Source: Didemnitutus sp041906465
Lineage (GTDB): Bacteria > Verrucomicrobiota > Verrucomicrobiia > Opitutales > Opitutaceae
NCBI GenBank assembly: GCA_041906465.1
Contig: JAYRJE010000017.1
Span: 1-64,000 of the forward strand
DNA length: 64,000 nt
Direction of reading: 5' to 3'
The notes under the pieces are model-generated. The model was not told where the DNA came from, searched no databases, and saw only the letters and a list, made by a program, of their open reading frames with translations. Made by a program: the position numbers and the translations under genes. Numbering within the stretch: position 1 is the first letter of the stretch; the number at the start of each line of letters is the position of its first letter. Shown here piece by piece: positions 17,053 to 24,749 of the stretch.

Positions 17053-18606
17053 ATGAGCGAATCCGTCCCCCCCGCCGCGCCGACCAGCGCCCACTCGCAC
17101 GCCACCGCGCCCGAGGACCGCGTGCCGTTTCTCCAGAAATTCGGCTACGGCCTCGGCACCTTCGTCGACATGTGGGGCCACTGGCTCTATCCGAACATCG
17201 GCTTCCAGGTATTCGCGCTTTTCCTCGGCGTGAAACCCGAGCTCGTGGGTCTTGCGTTAATCGCGAACCGGCTCTTCGACGCGCTCTCCGATCCGCTCTT
17301 CGGCTGGCTTTCGGACAACACCCGCACGCGCTTCGGTCGTCGTCGGCCCTACATGCTGGTCGGCGCCGTGCTCGCCGGTCTCGGCCTGCCGCTCCTGGTG
17401 GGCGTCGCGCCCGGCTGGGGCAGCTCGATGTTCCTCGGTTACGAGGTCTCGAATTACTTCTGGTTCATGCTCGTGTCGTCGGCGCTCTATCTGCCGGTCG
17501 TGAGCTGCTTCAACATGCCCTACATCAGCCTGGGCAACGAGCTGACGCCGGACTACCACGAGCGCACGCGCCTGTTCTCGGTGAAGAACGCCGTGCAAAA
17601 AATCCCCGAAGTCGGCCTCTTCTTCGCGGGTCAGTTCTTCACGATGTCCGTCTGGGTCGGTGCCACCCCGGGCAATCTGTGGGAGAAACTCGGCCAGCTC
17701 TTCACAACCACGGCCGCGTGGGCGCCGGCGGCCGACGGTTCGAAGCCCAACATGCTGCTCGGCGCGCAGGTGTTCTGCACCATCGCCGGCGCGGTGGTGT
17801 TGATGATGGGCCTCACGTCCGCGCTGCTCGTGCGCGAGCGGTATTTCCAAAAGCTCGTCGCCGGCAAACAGGAGAAAATCTCCCTGCGCGAGACGCTGTG
17901 GGAAACGCTGAAGTGCCAGCCGTTCCGCATTCAGGTCGTGATGAATCTCTCCTACAGCCTCGGCCTCAGCATGGTCGGCACGCTCGGTCTCTCGGCGACG
18001 CTTTACTACGTGTGCCAGGGCAACCTGTCGGAGGGCAACGTGTGGAATTTCTGGATGGGCGTCTCGGGCATGGTGTTCGGTTTCCTCGGCATCCCGACGT
18101 TCGCGTGGGTTGCACGGCATTTCGGCAAGCGCCACGCAATGGCCGCGGTATTCTCGACCGCGATCCTCGTCTTCGTCGCCACGTGGTGGCTCTACACGCC
18201 GCAGGTGCGCTGGCTGCAAGTGTTCGCGTCCGGCATGATCGCGTTCACCGGCGCCGGTTTCTGGACGCTGCTCTACTCGATCCTCGCCGACGTCGTCGAC
18301 TACGACGAACTCCAGACCGGCAAGCGGCGCGAAGGCGCGTTCGCCGGCTGCAACTCGTGGATCACGAAGGTCGGCATGGCGCTCGGCGGCGGCATCTCGA
18401 TGTTCATCCTCGGCTGGATCGGCTTCGACGCGAAACTCGAGGGCGGCCAAACCGCGCACACGCTGTTCATGATCCGCATCCTGCTCGCCGTGATTCCGAT
18501 CATCGGCCTCAGCTGCGCCCTGGTGGCGCTCGCGCGCTTCCCGCTCTCGCAGGAAAAGATGGCCGACATCCGCCGCCAACTCGAAGCGCGCCGCGGCAAA
18601 GTGTGA
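17053..18606 (+). CDS. GPH-family sugar:cation symporter (MFS_2)
   Basis: The 517-residue protein has about 12 membrane helices. It carries the GPH signature NRLFDALSDPLFGWLSDNTR followed by TRFGRRRPYMLVGAVL near residues 74-110. A charged central loop (RYFQKLVAGKQEKISL) separates the two halves. GPH symporters import glycosides with H+ or Na+ across the inner membrane. The frame opens at 16981, but the ATG at 17053 is preferred because the extra residues are low-complexity. The GH94 gene follows after 39 bases, so the transporter probably delivers its disaccharide substrate. It is related to the transporter at 35779 by many shared blocks. Confidence 0.9.
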   Translation: MSESVPPAAPTSAHSHATAPEDRVPFLQKFGYGLGTFVDMWGHWLYPNIGFQVFALFLGVKPELVGLALIANRLFDALSDPLFGWLSDNTRTRFGRRRPYMLVGAVLAGLGLPLLVGVAPGWGSSMFLGYEVSNYFWFMLVSSALYLPVVSCFNMPYISLGNELTPDYHERTRLFSVKNAVQKIPEVGLFFAGQFFTMSVWVGATPGNLWEKLGQLFTTTAAWAPAADGSKPNMLLGAQVFCTIAGAVVLMMGLTSALLVRERYFQKLVAGKQEKISLRETLWETLKCQPFRIQVVMNLSYSLGLSMVGTLGLSATLYYVCQGNLSEGNVWNFWMGVSGMVFGFLGIPTFAWVARHFGKRHAMAAVFSTAILVFVATWWLYTPQVRWLQVFASGMIAFTGAGFWTLLYSILADVVDYDELQTGKRREGAFAGCNSWITKVGMALGGGISMFILGWIGFDAKLEGGQTAHTLFMIRILLAVIPIIGLSCALVALARFPLSQEKMADIRRQLEARRGKV

Positions 18607-18645
18607 GCGCACGTTAATTTCCCCTCCGTCTCCATTCCTCTCGTC

Positions 18646-21108
18646 ATGCAATACGGTCATTTCGACGACAAAGCCCGCGAATACGTCATCACGCGCCCGG
18701 ACACTCCGCGTCCGTGGAGCAATTACCTCGGTTCGCTCGACTACGGCGCGATCATCACGAACAACGCCGGCGGCTATTCCTTCTACAAGAGCGCGCTCGG
18801 CAGCCGCTTCCTGCGCCTGCGCTCCAACTCGGTGCCGCTCGACCAGCCCGGCCGCTATTTCTACCTGCGCGATCAGGAGAGCGGCGACTACTGGTCGTCG
18901 TCGTGGCAACCCGTCGGCAAGCCGCTCGCGAAATACAAATCCACCTGCCGCCACGGCACCGCTTACACGACGATCACCTCGCGCTACTCCGCGATCGAGA
19001 CCGAGAGCACCTACTTCGTTCCGCTCGGCCAGGCCTTCGAATACTGGCGCCTCAAGGTCACGAACAAGTCGAAGCAGCCGCGCAAGCTCGCCGTCTTCAC
19101 CTACTGCGAGATGGCCAGCCCGTGGCACATGCCGAACGACCTGACGAATCTCCAGTATTCGCAGTTCATCACGAAAGCCACCGTCGAGCAGGAGATGCTC
19201 GGCCTGGCCGTGCATCCGTATCACGCCTTCGATCCGAAGAAGGACCTCATGGGCTGCCACCGCCTCTGGATGGCACTCGCGGGCGCGCCGCTCGCCGGTT
19301 ACGAGACGGTCCGCGACCGTTTTCTCGGCACCTGTTACAACACTTACGCCAACCCGCAGGCCGTGATCGACGGCCAGTGCTCGAACTTCCTCGCCGAAGG
19401 CGAAAACGCCTGCGGCACGCTCCAGGTCGAAATCGAACTCCAGCCGGGCGAAACGCGCGAACTCATCGTCATGCTCGGCCTCGGCACGCCCGAGTCGCAC
19501 GGCTACGCCACTCGCGCCGAATTCGGCACCTCGGAGCGTTGCGAAGCGGAACTCCAGAAACTCATCGCGCACTGGCACGGCTTGCTCGCCGGCGTGAAAG
19601 TGAAAACGCCCGACGCCGAGTTCGACTCGATGGCCAACGTCTGGGGCGCCTACAACGCGCTCATCACCTACACGTGGTCGCGCCACGCCTCGCTCATCTA
19701 CAACGGCGAGCGCGACGGCCTCGGCTTCCGCGACACCGTGCAGGATTTCCTCGGCGCCATGCCGATGCTGAAAGACCAGATCCGCGAGCGCCTCGAGCTG
19801 ATGCTCACCGGCCAGGTCTCGAACGGCGGTGCCATGCCCGTCGTCGCGCCGTTCAGCCACACGCCCGGCAAAATGCCGCCGCCGAAGCGCGAGGAGTATC
19901 GCTCCGACGATTGCCAATGGTTCTTCAACGCGATCCCCGACTACGTCGCGGAGACCGGCGACATCGATTTCTACAAAAAGGTTCTGCCTTACGCGGACCA
20001 AGGCGAGGCCACCGTGCTCGGCCACCTGCGCCGCGCGCTGGAGTTCAACCTCGAGCGCTCGGGCAAAAACGGCCTGCCCTGCGGCCTCCACGCCGATTGG
20101 AACGACTGCGTGAAGATGGGCTACAATGGCGAATCCGTGATGGTCGCCTTCCAGCTCCGCTACGGCCTCGCGACCTACGCGCAAATCGCGGACAAACTGG
20201 CCACCGTAGCGCAGGCATCCTGCCTGCCCTCGGAAGCCGGCAAGATGACTGCGCCACCCGACGCCTCGCCCTACCGTGCCGAAGCCGCCTGGGCGCGCGG
20301 CGAACTCGCGAAGCTCGAAGCCGCGATCCAACAGGCGACTTGGGACGGCGAGTGGTTCCTCTGGGCCATCGGCGACGACGGCCACCGCTACGGCGCGAAG
20401 GCCGAAACCGAGGGCCGCATCTACATCAACACGCAGGTCTGGGCCGTGATGTCCGGCGCCGCGTCGCCCGCGCAGGGCCGCAGCGCGATGGACGCCCTCA
20501 AGCGCGAACTCGCCACGCCCTACGGCATCATGCTCAGCGCGCCGCCGTTCACGCACACGCCGCCGACCGTCATGGGCGGCGTTATCTACAATCACGGCAT
20601 CAAGGAAAACGCCGGCATCTTCTGCCACACGCAAAGCTGGGCGGTCATCGCCGAAGCGCTCCTCGGCAACGGCGACCAGGCCTACGAGTATTACCGCTCG
20701 TTCATGCCGTCGGCCTACAACACCCGCGCCGAGCTGCGCGAGATCGAGCCCTACGTCCACTGCCAGACGACTTACGCGACGTGCAACCGCAACGCCGGCA
20801 AGTCCCGCGTGCCATGGCTCTCGGGCACCGCGTCGTGGTCGCACCACACCGCGCTGCAATGGATCCTCGGCGTCCGCCCGGAACTCGACGGCCTGCGCAT
20901 CGATCCGTGCATCCCGAAGAGTTGGCCCGGCTTCACCGTCGAACGCGTTTTCCGCGGCACGACCTACAAGATCGATGTGAAAAATCCGGCTGGCGTCTCG
21001 AAGGGCGTGAAATCGCTCGTCGTCGACGGCAAGACGGTCGAAGGAAACCTAATCCCGCTCGCCAGCAGCGACCGCAAGGTCGTCAAAGTGCAAGTGACGC
21101 TCGGGTGA
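18646..21108 (+). CDS. GH94 cellobiose-phosphorylase-like enzyme, copy 1 (carries an in-frame repeat)
   Basis: The 820-residue protein opens MQYGHFDDKAREYVITRPDT, the typical start of cellobiose phosphorylases. The DWND motif that carries the GH94 general acid is at residues 484-487. The reaction is phosphorolysis of a beta-linked disaccharide to a sugar 1-phosphate and a free sugar in the cytoplasm, saving ATP. Compared with the two paralogues in this window it has about 23 extra residues between IADKL and EAAWAR (about 519-541), encoded by a hairpin repeat. No signal peptide is present. Cellobiose is the likely substrate, but other beta-glucosyl disaccharides are possible. Confidence 0.92.
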   Translation: MQYGHFDDKAREYVITRPDTPRPWSNYLGSLDYGAIITNNAGGYSFYKSALGSRFLRLRSNSVPLDQPGRYFYLRDQESGDYWSSSWQPVGKPLAKYKSTCRHGTAYTTITSRYSAIETESTYFVPLGQAFEYWRLKVTNKSKQPRKLAVFTYCEMASPWHMPNDLTNLQYSQFITKATVEQEMLGLAVHPYHAFDPKKDLMGCHRLWMALAGAPLAGYETVRDRFLGTCYNTYANPQAVIDGQCSNFLAEGENACGTLQVEIELQPGETRELIVMLGLGTPESHGYATRAEFGTSERCEAELQKLIAHWHGLLAGVKVKTPDAEFDSMANVWGAYNALITYTWSRHASLIYNGERDGLGFRDTVQDFLGAMPMLKDQIRERLELMLTGQVSNGGAMPVVAPFSHTPGKMPPPKREEYRSDDCQWFFNAIPDYVAETGDIDFYKKVLPYADQGEATVLGHLRRALEFNLERSGKNGLPCGLHADWNDCVKMGYNGESVMVAFQLRYGLATYAQIADKLATVAQASCLPSEAGKMTAPPDASPYRAEAAWARGELAKLEAAIQQATWDGEWFLWAIGDDGHRYGAKAETEGRIYINTQVWAVMSGAASPAQGRSAMDALKRELATPYGIMLSAPPFTHTPPTVMGGVIYNHGIKENAGIFCHTQSWAVIAEALLGNGDQAYEYYRSFMPSAYNTRAELREIEPYVHCQTTYATCNRNAGKSRVPWLSGTASWSHHTALQWILGVRPELDGLRIDPCIPKSWPGFTVERVFRGTTYKIDVKNPAGVSKGVKSLVVDGKTVEGNLIPLASSDRKVVKVQVTLG
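20206..20257 (+). repeat. In-frame hairpin repeat inside the GH94 gene (family B-like)
   Basis: This 52-bp segment starts GTAGCGCAG and ends CTGCGCCAC, inverted ends matching at 8 of 9 bases. Inside, GCAGGCA-TCC-TGCCTGC forms a perfect stem. It encodes VAQASCLPSEAGKMTAPP in frame. Both paralogous GH94 genes lack it. This looks like insertion of a dispersed repeat into a tolerant loop without breaking the frame. Confidence 0.8.
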
Positions 21109-21121
21109 GCGCCGCGGTGTA

Positions 21122-21248
21122 GGTAGGGCGGCGAGTCCCTTCGCCGCCGATGCCCGGCGCGGAATGGAGTCCGCGCCCTACCGCACGCGACCGACGCGTT
21201 AGAGGTGGTCGCCGCCGCAGGTAGAACGCGTCGACCTCAACGCATTCT
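21122..21248. repeat. Two intergenic hairpin repeats (families B and A) between convergent GH94 genes
   Basis: Positions 21122-21182 run from GGTAGGGCG to CGCCCTACC and contain two hairpins, GGCGGCGA/TTCGCCGCC and GGCGCGGA/TCCGCGCC (family B). Positions 21223-21248, AGAACGCG to CGCATTCT, are a degenerate family A unit. The cluster separates the ends of two convergent GH94 genes and may end transcription from both sides. Confidence 0.75.
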
Positions 21249-21310
21249 AGCGCGGGCGCGTTGCGAGAAACGCGCTCTCCCGCAGCCGGTCGGAAACCGG
21301 TGCCACTTAC

Positions 21311-23695
21311 TCACCCCAACTCCACCACGATCCTCGCGCCGTCCGTGAGCGTTTCGACCGGCACGAGATTCCCGGCGAGCGGCTGACCGTTGAGCGTGAG
21401 CGTTTTCACGCCGCGGTTCACGCCGGCGGAATTTCTCACCTCGATCTTGAGCTTCTTACCGCGGAACACGCGCGTCATCGCGAAACCCGGCCAGTTTTTC
21501 GGAATGCAGGGATCGATGCGCAGGCCCTCGACCTCGGGACGGACGCCGAGCAGCCAGTGCGTGGCGGAGTAATACGCCCACGACGCCGTGCCCGATAGCC
21601 ACGGCACGCGCGAGGCGCCCTGGTTGACGTTGAAGGTCGAGTAAGTCGTCTGGCAGTGGACGTAGGGCTCGACCTCGCGGAGCTCGGCGCGGTCGTTGTA
21701 GGCGGCCGGCATGAACGCGCGGTAATACTCCCACGCCTGGTCGCCGTTGCCTTGGAGACACTCGGCGATCACGCCCCAGCTTTGGGTGTGCGAGAAGATG
21801 CCGGCGTTCTCCTTGATGCCCGCATTGAAGAGCGTCGCCTTCATGATCTCGGGGTTGGCCTTGATGAACGGCGGCGCGCACAGCATCACGCCGTAGGGCG
21901 TGGCGAGTTTCTGCTTCATCGTGAGCAGCGCTTGCTTCGCCTGCGCGGGCGTCGCGGCGCCGGACATGACGGCCCACACCTGCGTGTTCATGTAGACCTG
22001 GCCTTCGGCGAAATTCTTCGTGCCGTAGATCGTTCCGTCCTGGCCGATGGCCCAGATGAACCACTCGCCGTCCCAGCACACGCGCTGGATTTTTTCGTCG
22101 AGTTTCGCGAGTTCGGCGCGCGCCCAGGCGGCTTCGTCGGCTTGGCTCAACTTGTCGGCGATGCCGGCGTAGACATCGAGGCCGAGGCGAACCTGAAACG
22201 CGACGAACACGCTCTCGCCGTGATAGCCGAGGCGGATGCAGTCGTTCCAATCGGCGGCGAGACCGCAGGGCAGTCCGTTGCGGCCGGTGCGCTCGAGGTT
22301 GAACTCCAGCGCGCGGCGCAGGTGGCCGAGGACGGTCGCTTCGCCGCGGTCGGCGTAAGGCAGCACCTTGTTGTAGAAACCGACATCGCCCGTCTCGGCG
22401 ACGAAGGCCGGGATGGCGTTGAAGAACCACAGGCAGTCGTCGGAGCGATACTCCTCGTCGGGCGGCGGCGCTTCGTGACCGGGCTTGTGCGAGAACGGCT
22501 TGATGACCGGGATCGCACCGCCGTTGGCGAGCTGGCCGGTGAGCATGAGTTCGAGGCGCGGCTGCACGGCGGCGCCGAGCAGTGGGATCGCGCCGAGCAT
22601 GTCCTGCACGGTGTCGCGGAAGCCGAGGCCGTCGCGCTCGCCGTTGTAGACGAGCGAGGCGGAGCGCGACCACGCGTAGGTGATCATCGCGTTGTAGGCG
22701 TTCCAGACGTTGATCATCGAGTCGAACTCGGCATCGGGCGTCCTGATCTGGAGCGAAGCCAGCGGCGCGTGCCACGCGGCCTTGAGCTTCTGCAGCTCGG
22801 CTTCGCAGCGCTCGGGATTGCCGAACTCGGCGACGGTCTTCCTGCCGTGCGAACCGACGGTGCCGAGGCCGAGGAGGACGATGATCTCACGCGTCTCACC
22901 GGGCGCGAGGACGAGATCGGCCTGCTGGCCGCCGACGACGTTGTCGCCCTCGGCGAGGAAGTTGGAGCACTTGCCCTCGACGACGACCTTGGGCGCCGCG
23001 TAGCCACCGTAGCTGCCACAGAATTTTTCGCGGACGGTCTCGACGCCGGCGAGCGGCGCGCCGGTGAGCGCCATCCAGGTGCGCGCGCAGCCGGTGAGGT
23101 CCTTGCCGTCGAAATCGTAGTTCGGGTTGCAGGTGATGCCGAGGATGCCGTCCTCCAGCGTCGCGCGCGTGATGAAGAGCGAGTATTGGAGATTCGTGAG
23201 ATCCTGGAACGTGTGCCAGAGGTTCGCGAACTCGCAGTAGGTGAAGACGGACAGACGGCGCTCGCGCTTCGTCTTGTTGGTGACCTTGAGGCGCCAGTAT
23301 TCGAACGTCTGCCCGAGCGGGACGAAGTAGGTGGCTTCCGTCGCGATGCCGGCGTAGCGGCTCTCGATCGCAGTGTAGGCCATGCCGTGGCGGCAGGTGC
23401 TCTTGTATTTGGCGAGCGGCTTGCCGACGGGCTGCCACGACGCCGACCAGAAATCGCCGTCCTCCTGATCGCGCAGGTAGAACAGGCGGCCGGGCTGGTC
23501 GGCCGGGATGCTGTTGAACCGCATGCGCAGGAATCGGCCGGTGGCACCGCTCTTGTAGAACGAGTAGCCGCCGGCGTGGTTGGTGATGATCGCGCCGTAT
23601 TCGGTCGAGCCGAGGTAGTTGGACCACGGGCGCGGCGTGTCCGGGCGCGTGATGACGTATTCGCGGGCTTGGTCGTCGAAATGGCCGAATTGCAT
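21311..23695 (-). CDS. GH94 cellobiose-phosphorylase-like enzyme, copy 2
   Basis: The 794-residue protein starts MQFGHFDDQAREYVITRPDT and carries the DWND motif at residues 482-485. It is close to copies 1 and 3 over its full length, but residues around the active site differ (for example AADWNDCIRLGYHGE here and HADWNDCVKMGYNGE in copy 1), so the substrates may differ. No signal peptide is present, indicating a cytoplasmic enzyme. It is the last gene of a minus-strand run GH94 copy 3, pfkB, GH94 copy 2, with only 19 bases after the kinase stop. The shared operon suggests that the sugar freed by phosphorolysis is phosphorylated by the kinase. Confidence 0.92.
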   Translation of the reverse strand: MQFGHFDDQAREYVITRPDTPRPWSNYLGSTEYGAIITNHAGGYSFYKSGATGRFLRMRFNSIPADQPGRLFYLRDQEDGDFWSASWQPVGKPLAKYKSTCRHGMAYTAIESRYAGIATEATYFVPLGQTFEYWRLKVTNKTKRERRLSVFTYCEFANLWHTFQDLTNLQYSLFITRATLEDGILGITCNPNYDFDGKDLTGCARTWMALTGAPLAGVETVREKFCGSYGGYAAPKVVVEGKCSNFLAEGDNVVGGQQADLVLAPGETREIIVLLGLGTVGSHGRKTVAEFGNPERCEAELQKLKAAWHAPLASLQIRTPDAEFDSMINVWNAYNAMITYAWSRSASLVYNGERDGLGFRDTVQDMLGAIPLLGAAVQPRLELMLTGQLANGGAIPVIKPFSHKPGHEAPPPDEEYRSDDCLWFFNAIPAFVAETGDVGFYNKVLPYADRGEATVLGHLRRALEFNLERTGRNGLPCGLAADWNDCIRLGYHGESVFVAFQVRLGLDVYAGIADKLSQADEAAWARAELAKLDEKIQRVCWDGEWFIWAIGQDGTIYGTKNFAEGQVYMNTQVWAVMSGAATPAQAKQALLTMKQKLATPYGVMLCAPPFIKANPEIMKATLFNAGIKENAGIFSHTQSWGVIAECLQGNGDQAWEYYRAFMPAAYNDRAELREVEPYVHCQTTYSTFNVNQGASRVPWLSGTASWAYYSATHWLLGVRPEVEGLRIDPCIPKNWPGFAMTRVFRGKKLKIEVRNSAGVNRGVKTLTLNGQPLAGNLVPVETLTDGARIVVELG

Positions 23696-23714
23696 AGAGA
23701 AATGGGAAGCGAGT

Positions 23715-24650
23715 TCAGGAAAGCGGAAGCGGTGCGCCGCGCGCGGCGAGGAAGTCGCGCACCTGCGTGAGCGAGGGCGGGTGCACGCAACCGGGCGCGG
23801 TGGTGCAGATGAGAGCGGCGACGGCGCTCGCGAAGCGCACGGCCTCGGCGTCGGACCAGCCGCGCAACAGGCCGTAGATCAGGCCGCCACGGAAGCTGTC
23901 CCCTGCCCCGGCGCTGTCGACCATGTCGACAGGGAACGGCGGCTGCTCGTGGCGCGCGCCGCCGGCGCCGCGACCGAACCACGCCGGCCGCGAGCCGTCG
24001 GTGAAAACGACGAGACCGGGCACCCGCGCGAGGTAATCGACGAAGAGCTGCTCCCGCGCCGGTCCGACCGGCACGGCAGCGGGATACTCGCGGCGGAGAA
24101 ATTCGTTGGAGATCACGGCGACGCTCGCGAGCGCTGCGAGTGGCGAATCCGCGCGGGTATCGCAGGTGACGACGGGCAGGCCGGCGGCGTGCGCGGTGCG
24201 AGCGACGAGCAGAGTGGTCTCGCCGAAGGACGGATCGACGCAGACGAATTTCGCCGCGCGGATGCGGTCAGCCGACGGCGGCTCCCACTGCGGCGTGGTG
24301 AAGAGCAAGTCGATGTAGCGGCCGAAGACGGTGCGCGTGTCGCCGTCGGAGACGACGATTTCGTTCACGCCCGCGTAGCCGGGTTTCACGACGAGACCGG
24401 ACACGTCGATACCGCGCGAGCGGAGAAACTCGAGCGTGCGGCGGCAGGCGGGAGTGTCGCCGATCCAGTTCCCCTCGAGAGCGACGTCGACGCCGAGCGC
24501 GGCGAGGACGAGCGCACTGCCGGTGGCCTCGCCAGCGTGATTGTCGAGCGCCTCGGAGATCTCGGCGTAGCCGTCGGGCGCGGGATAGCGTCCGCGCAGC
24601 CGGAGGATTTGTCCGGTGCTGACGTGGCCGAAGCAGTAGACGGTGCTCAT
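23715..24650 (-). CDS. PfkB-family carbohydrate kinase
   Basis: The 311-residue protein has the ribokinase/PfkB fold. The C-terminal signature VDSAGAGDSFRGGLIYGLL (about 252-270) contains the catalytic Asp (GAGDSF) and anion hole. The N-terminal glycine-rich part includes NHAGEATGSALVLAALG. It would transfer phosphate from ATP to a free sugar or sugar phosphate in the cytoplasm. It lies between two GH94 genes on the same strand, which suggests that it traps glucose, mannose or a related sugar released by them. The specific sugar cannot be read from the sequence. Confidence 0.88.
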   Translation of the reverse strand: MSTVYCFGHVSTGQILRLRGRYPAPDGYAEISEALDNHAGEATGSALVLAALGVDVALEGNWIGDTPACRRTLEFLRSRGIDVSGLVVKPGYAGVNEIVVSDGDTRTVFGRYIDLLFTTPQWEPPSADRIRAAKFVCVDPSFGETTLLVARTAHAAGLPVVTCDTRADSPLAALASVAVISNEFLRREYPAAVPVGPAREQLFVDYLARVPGLVVFTDGSRPAWFGRGAGGARHEQPPFPVDMVDSAGAGDSFRGGLIYGLLRGWSDAEAVRFASAVAALICTTAPGCVHPPSLTQVRDFLAARGAPLPLS

Positions 24651-24658
24651 TGGTATAT

Positions 24659-24743
24659 TGGTAGGGACGGCTCTCCGAGCCGTCCGCGTTAGGTTGAGAT
24701 GAATGCAGAGCGCGACGGACGCCTCGGAGAGGCGTCCCTACCA
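24659..24743. repeat. Hairpin repeat with 11-bp inverted ends (family B) between GH94 copy 3 and pfkB
   Basis: TGGTAGGGACG (24659-24669) and CGTCCCTACCA (24733-24743) are perfect inverted ends. Each arm has an inner hairpin, such as GACGGCTC/GAGCCGTC. The unit fills nearly the entire gap between the two genes of the same operon, so it may be transcribed and could influence mRNA stability. Confidence 0.8.
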
Positions 24744-24749
24744 GAGCCC

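Noticed and set aside
17257..20859. 1200-residue open frame on the minus strand opposite the symporter and GH94 copy 1
   Set aside because: It shows GC-rich shadow composition (Arg, Ala, Glu, His) with no domain, and the opposite strand has clear genes.
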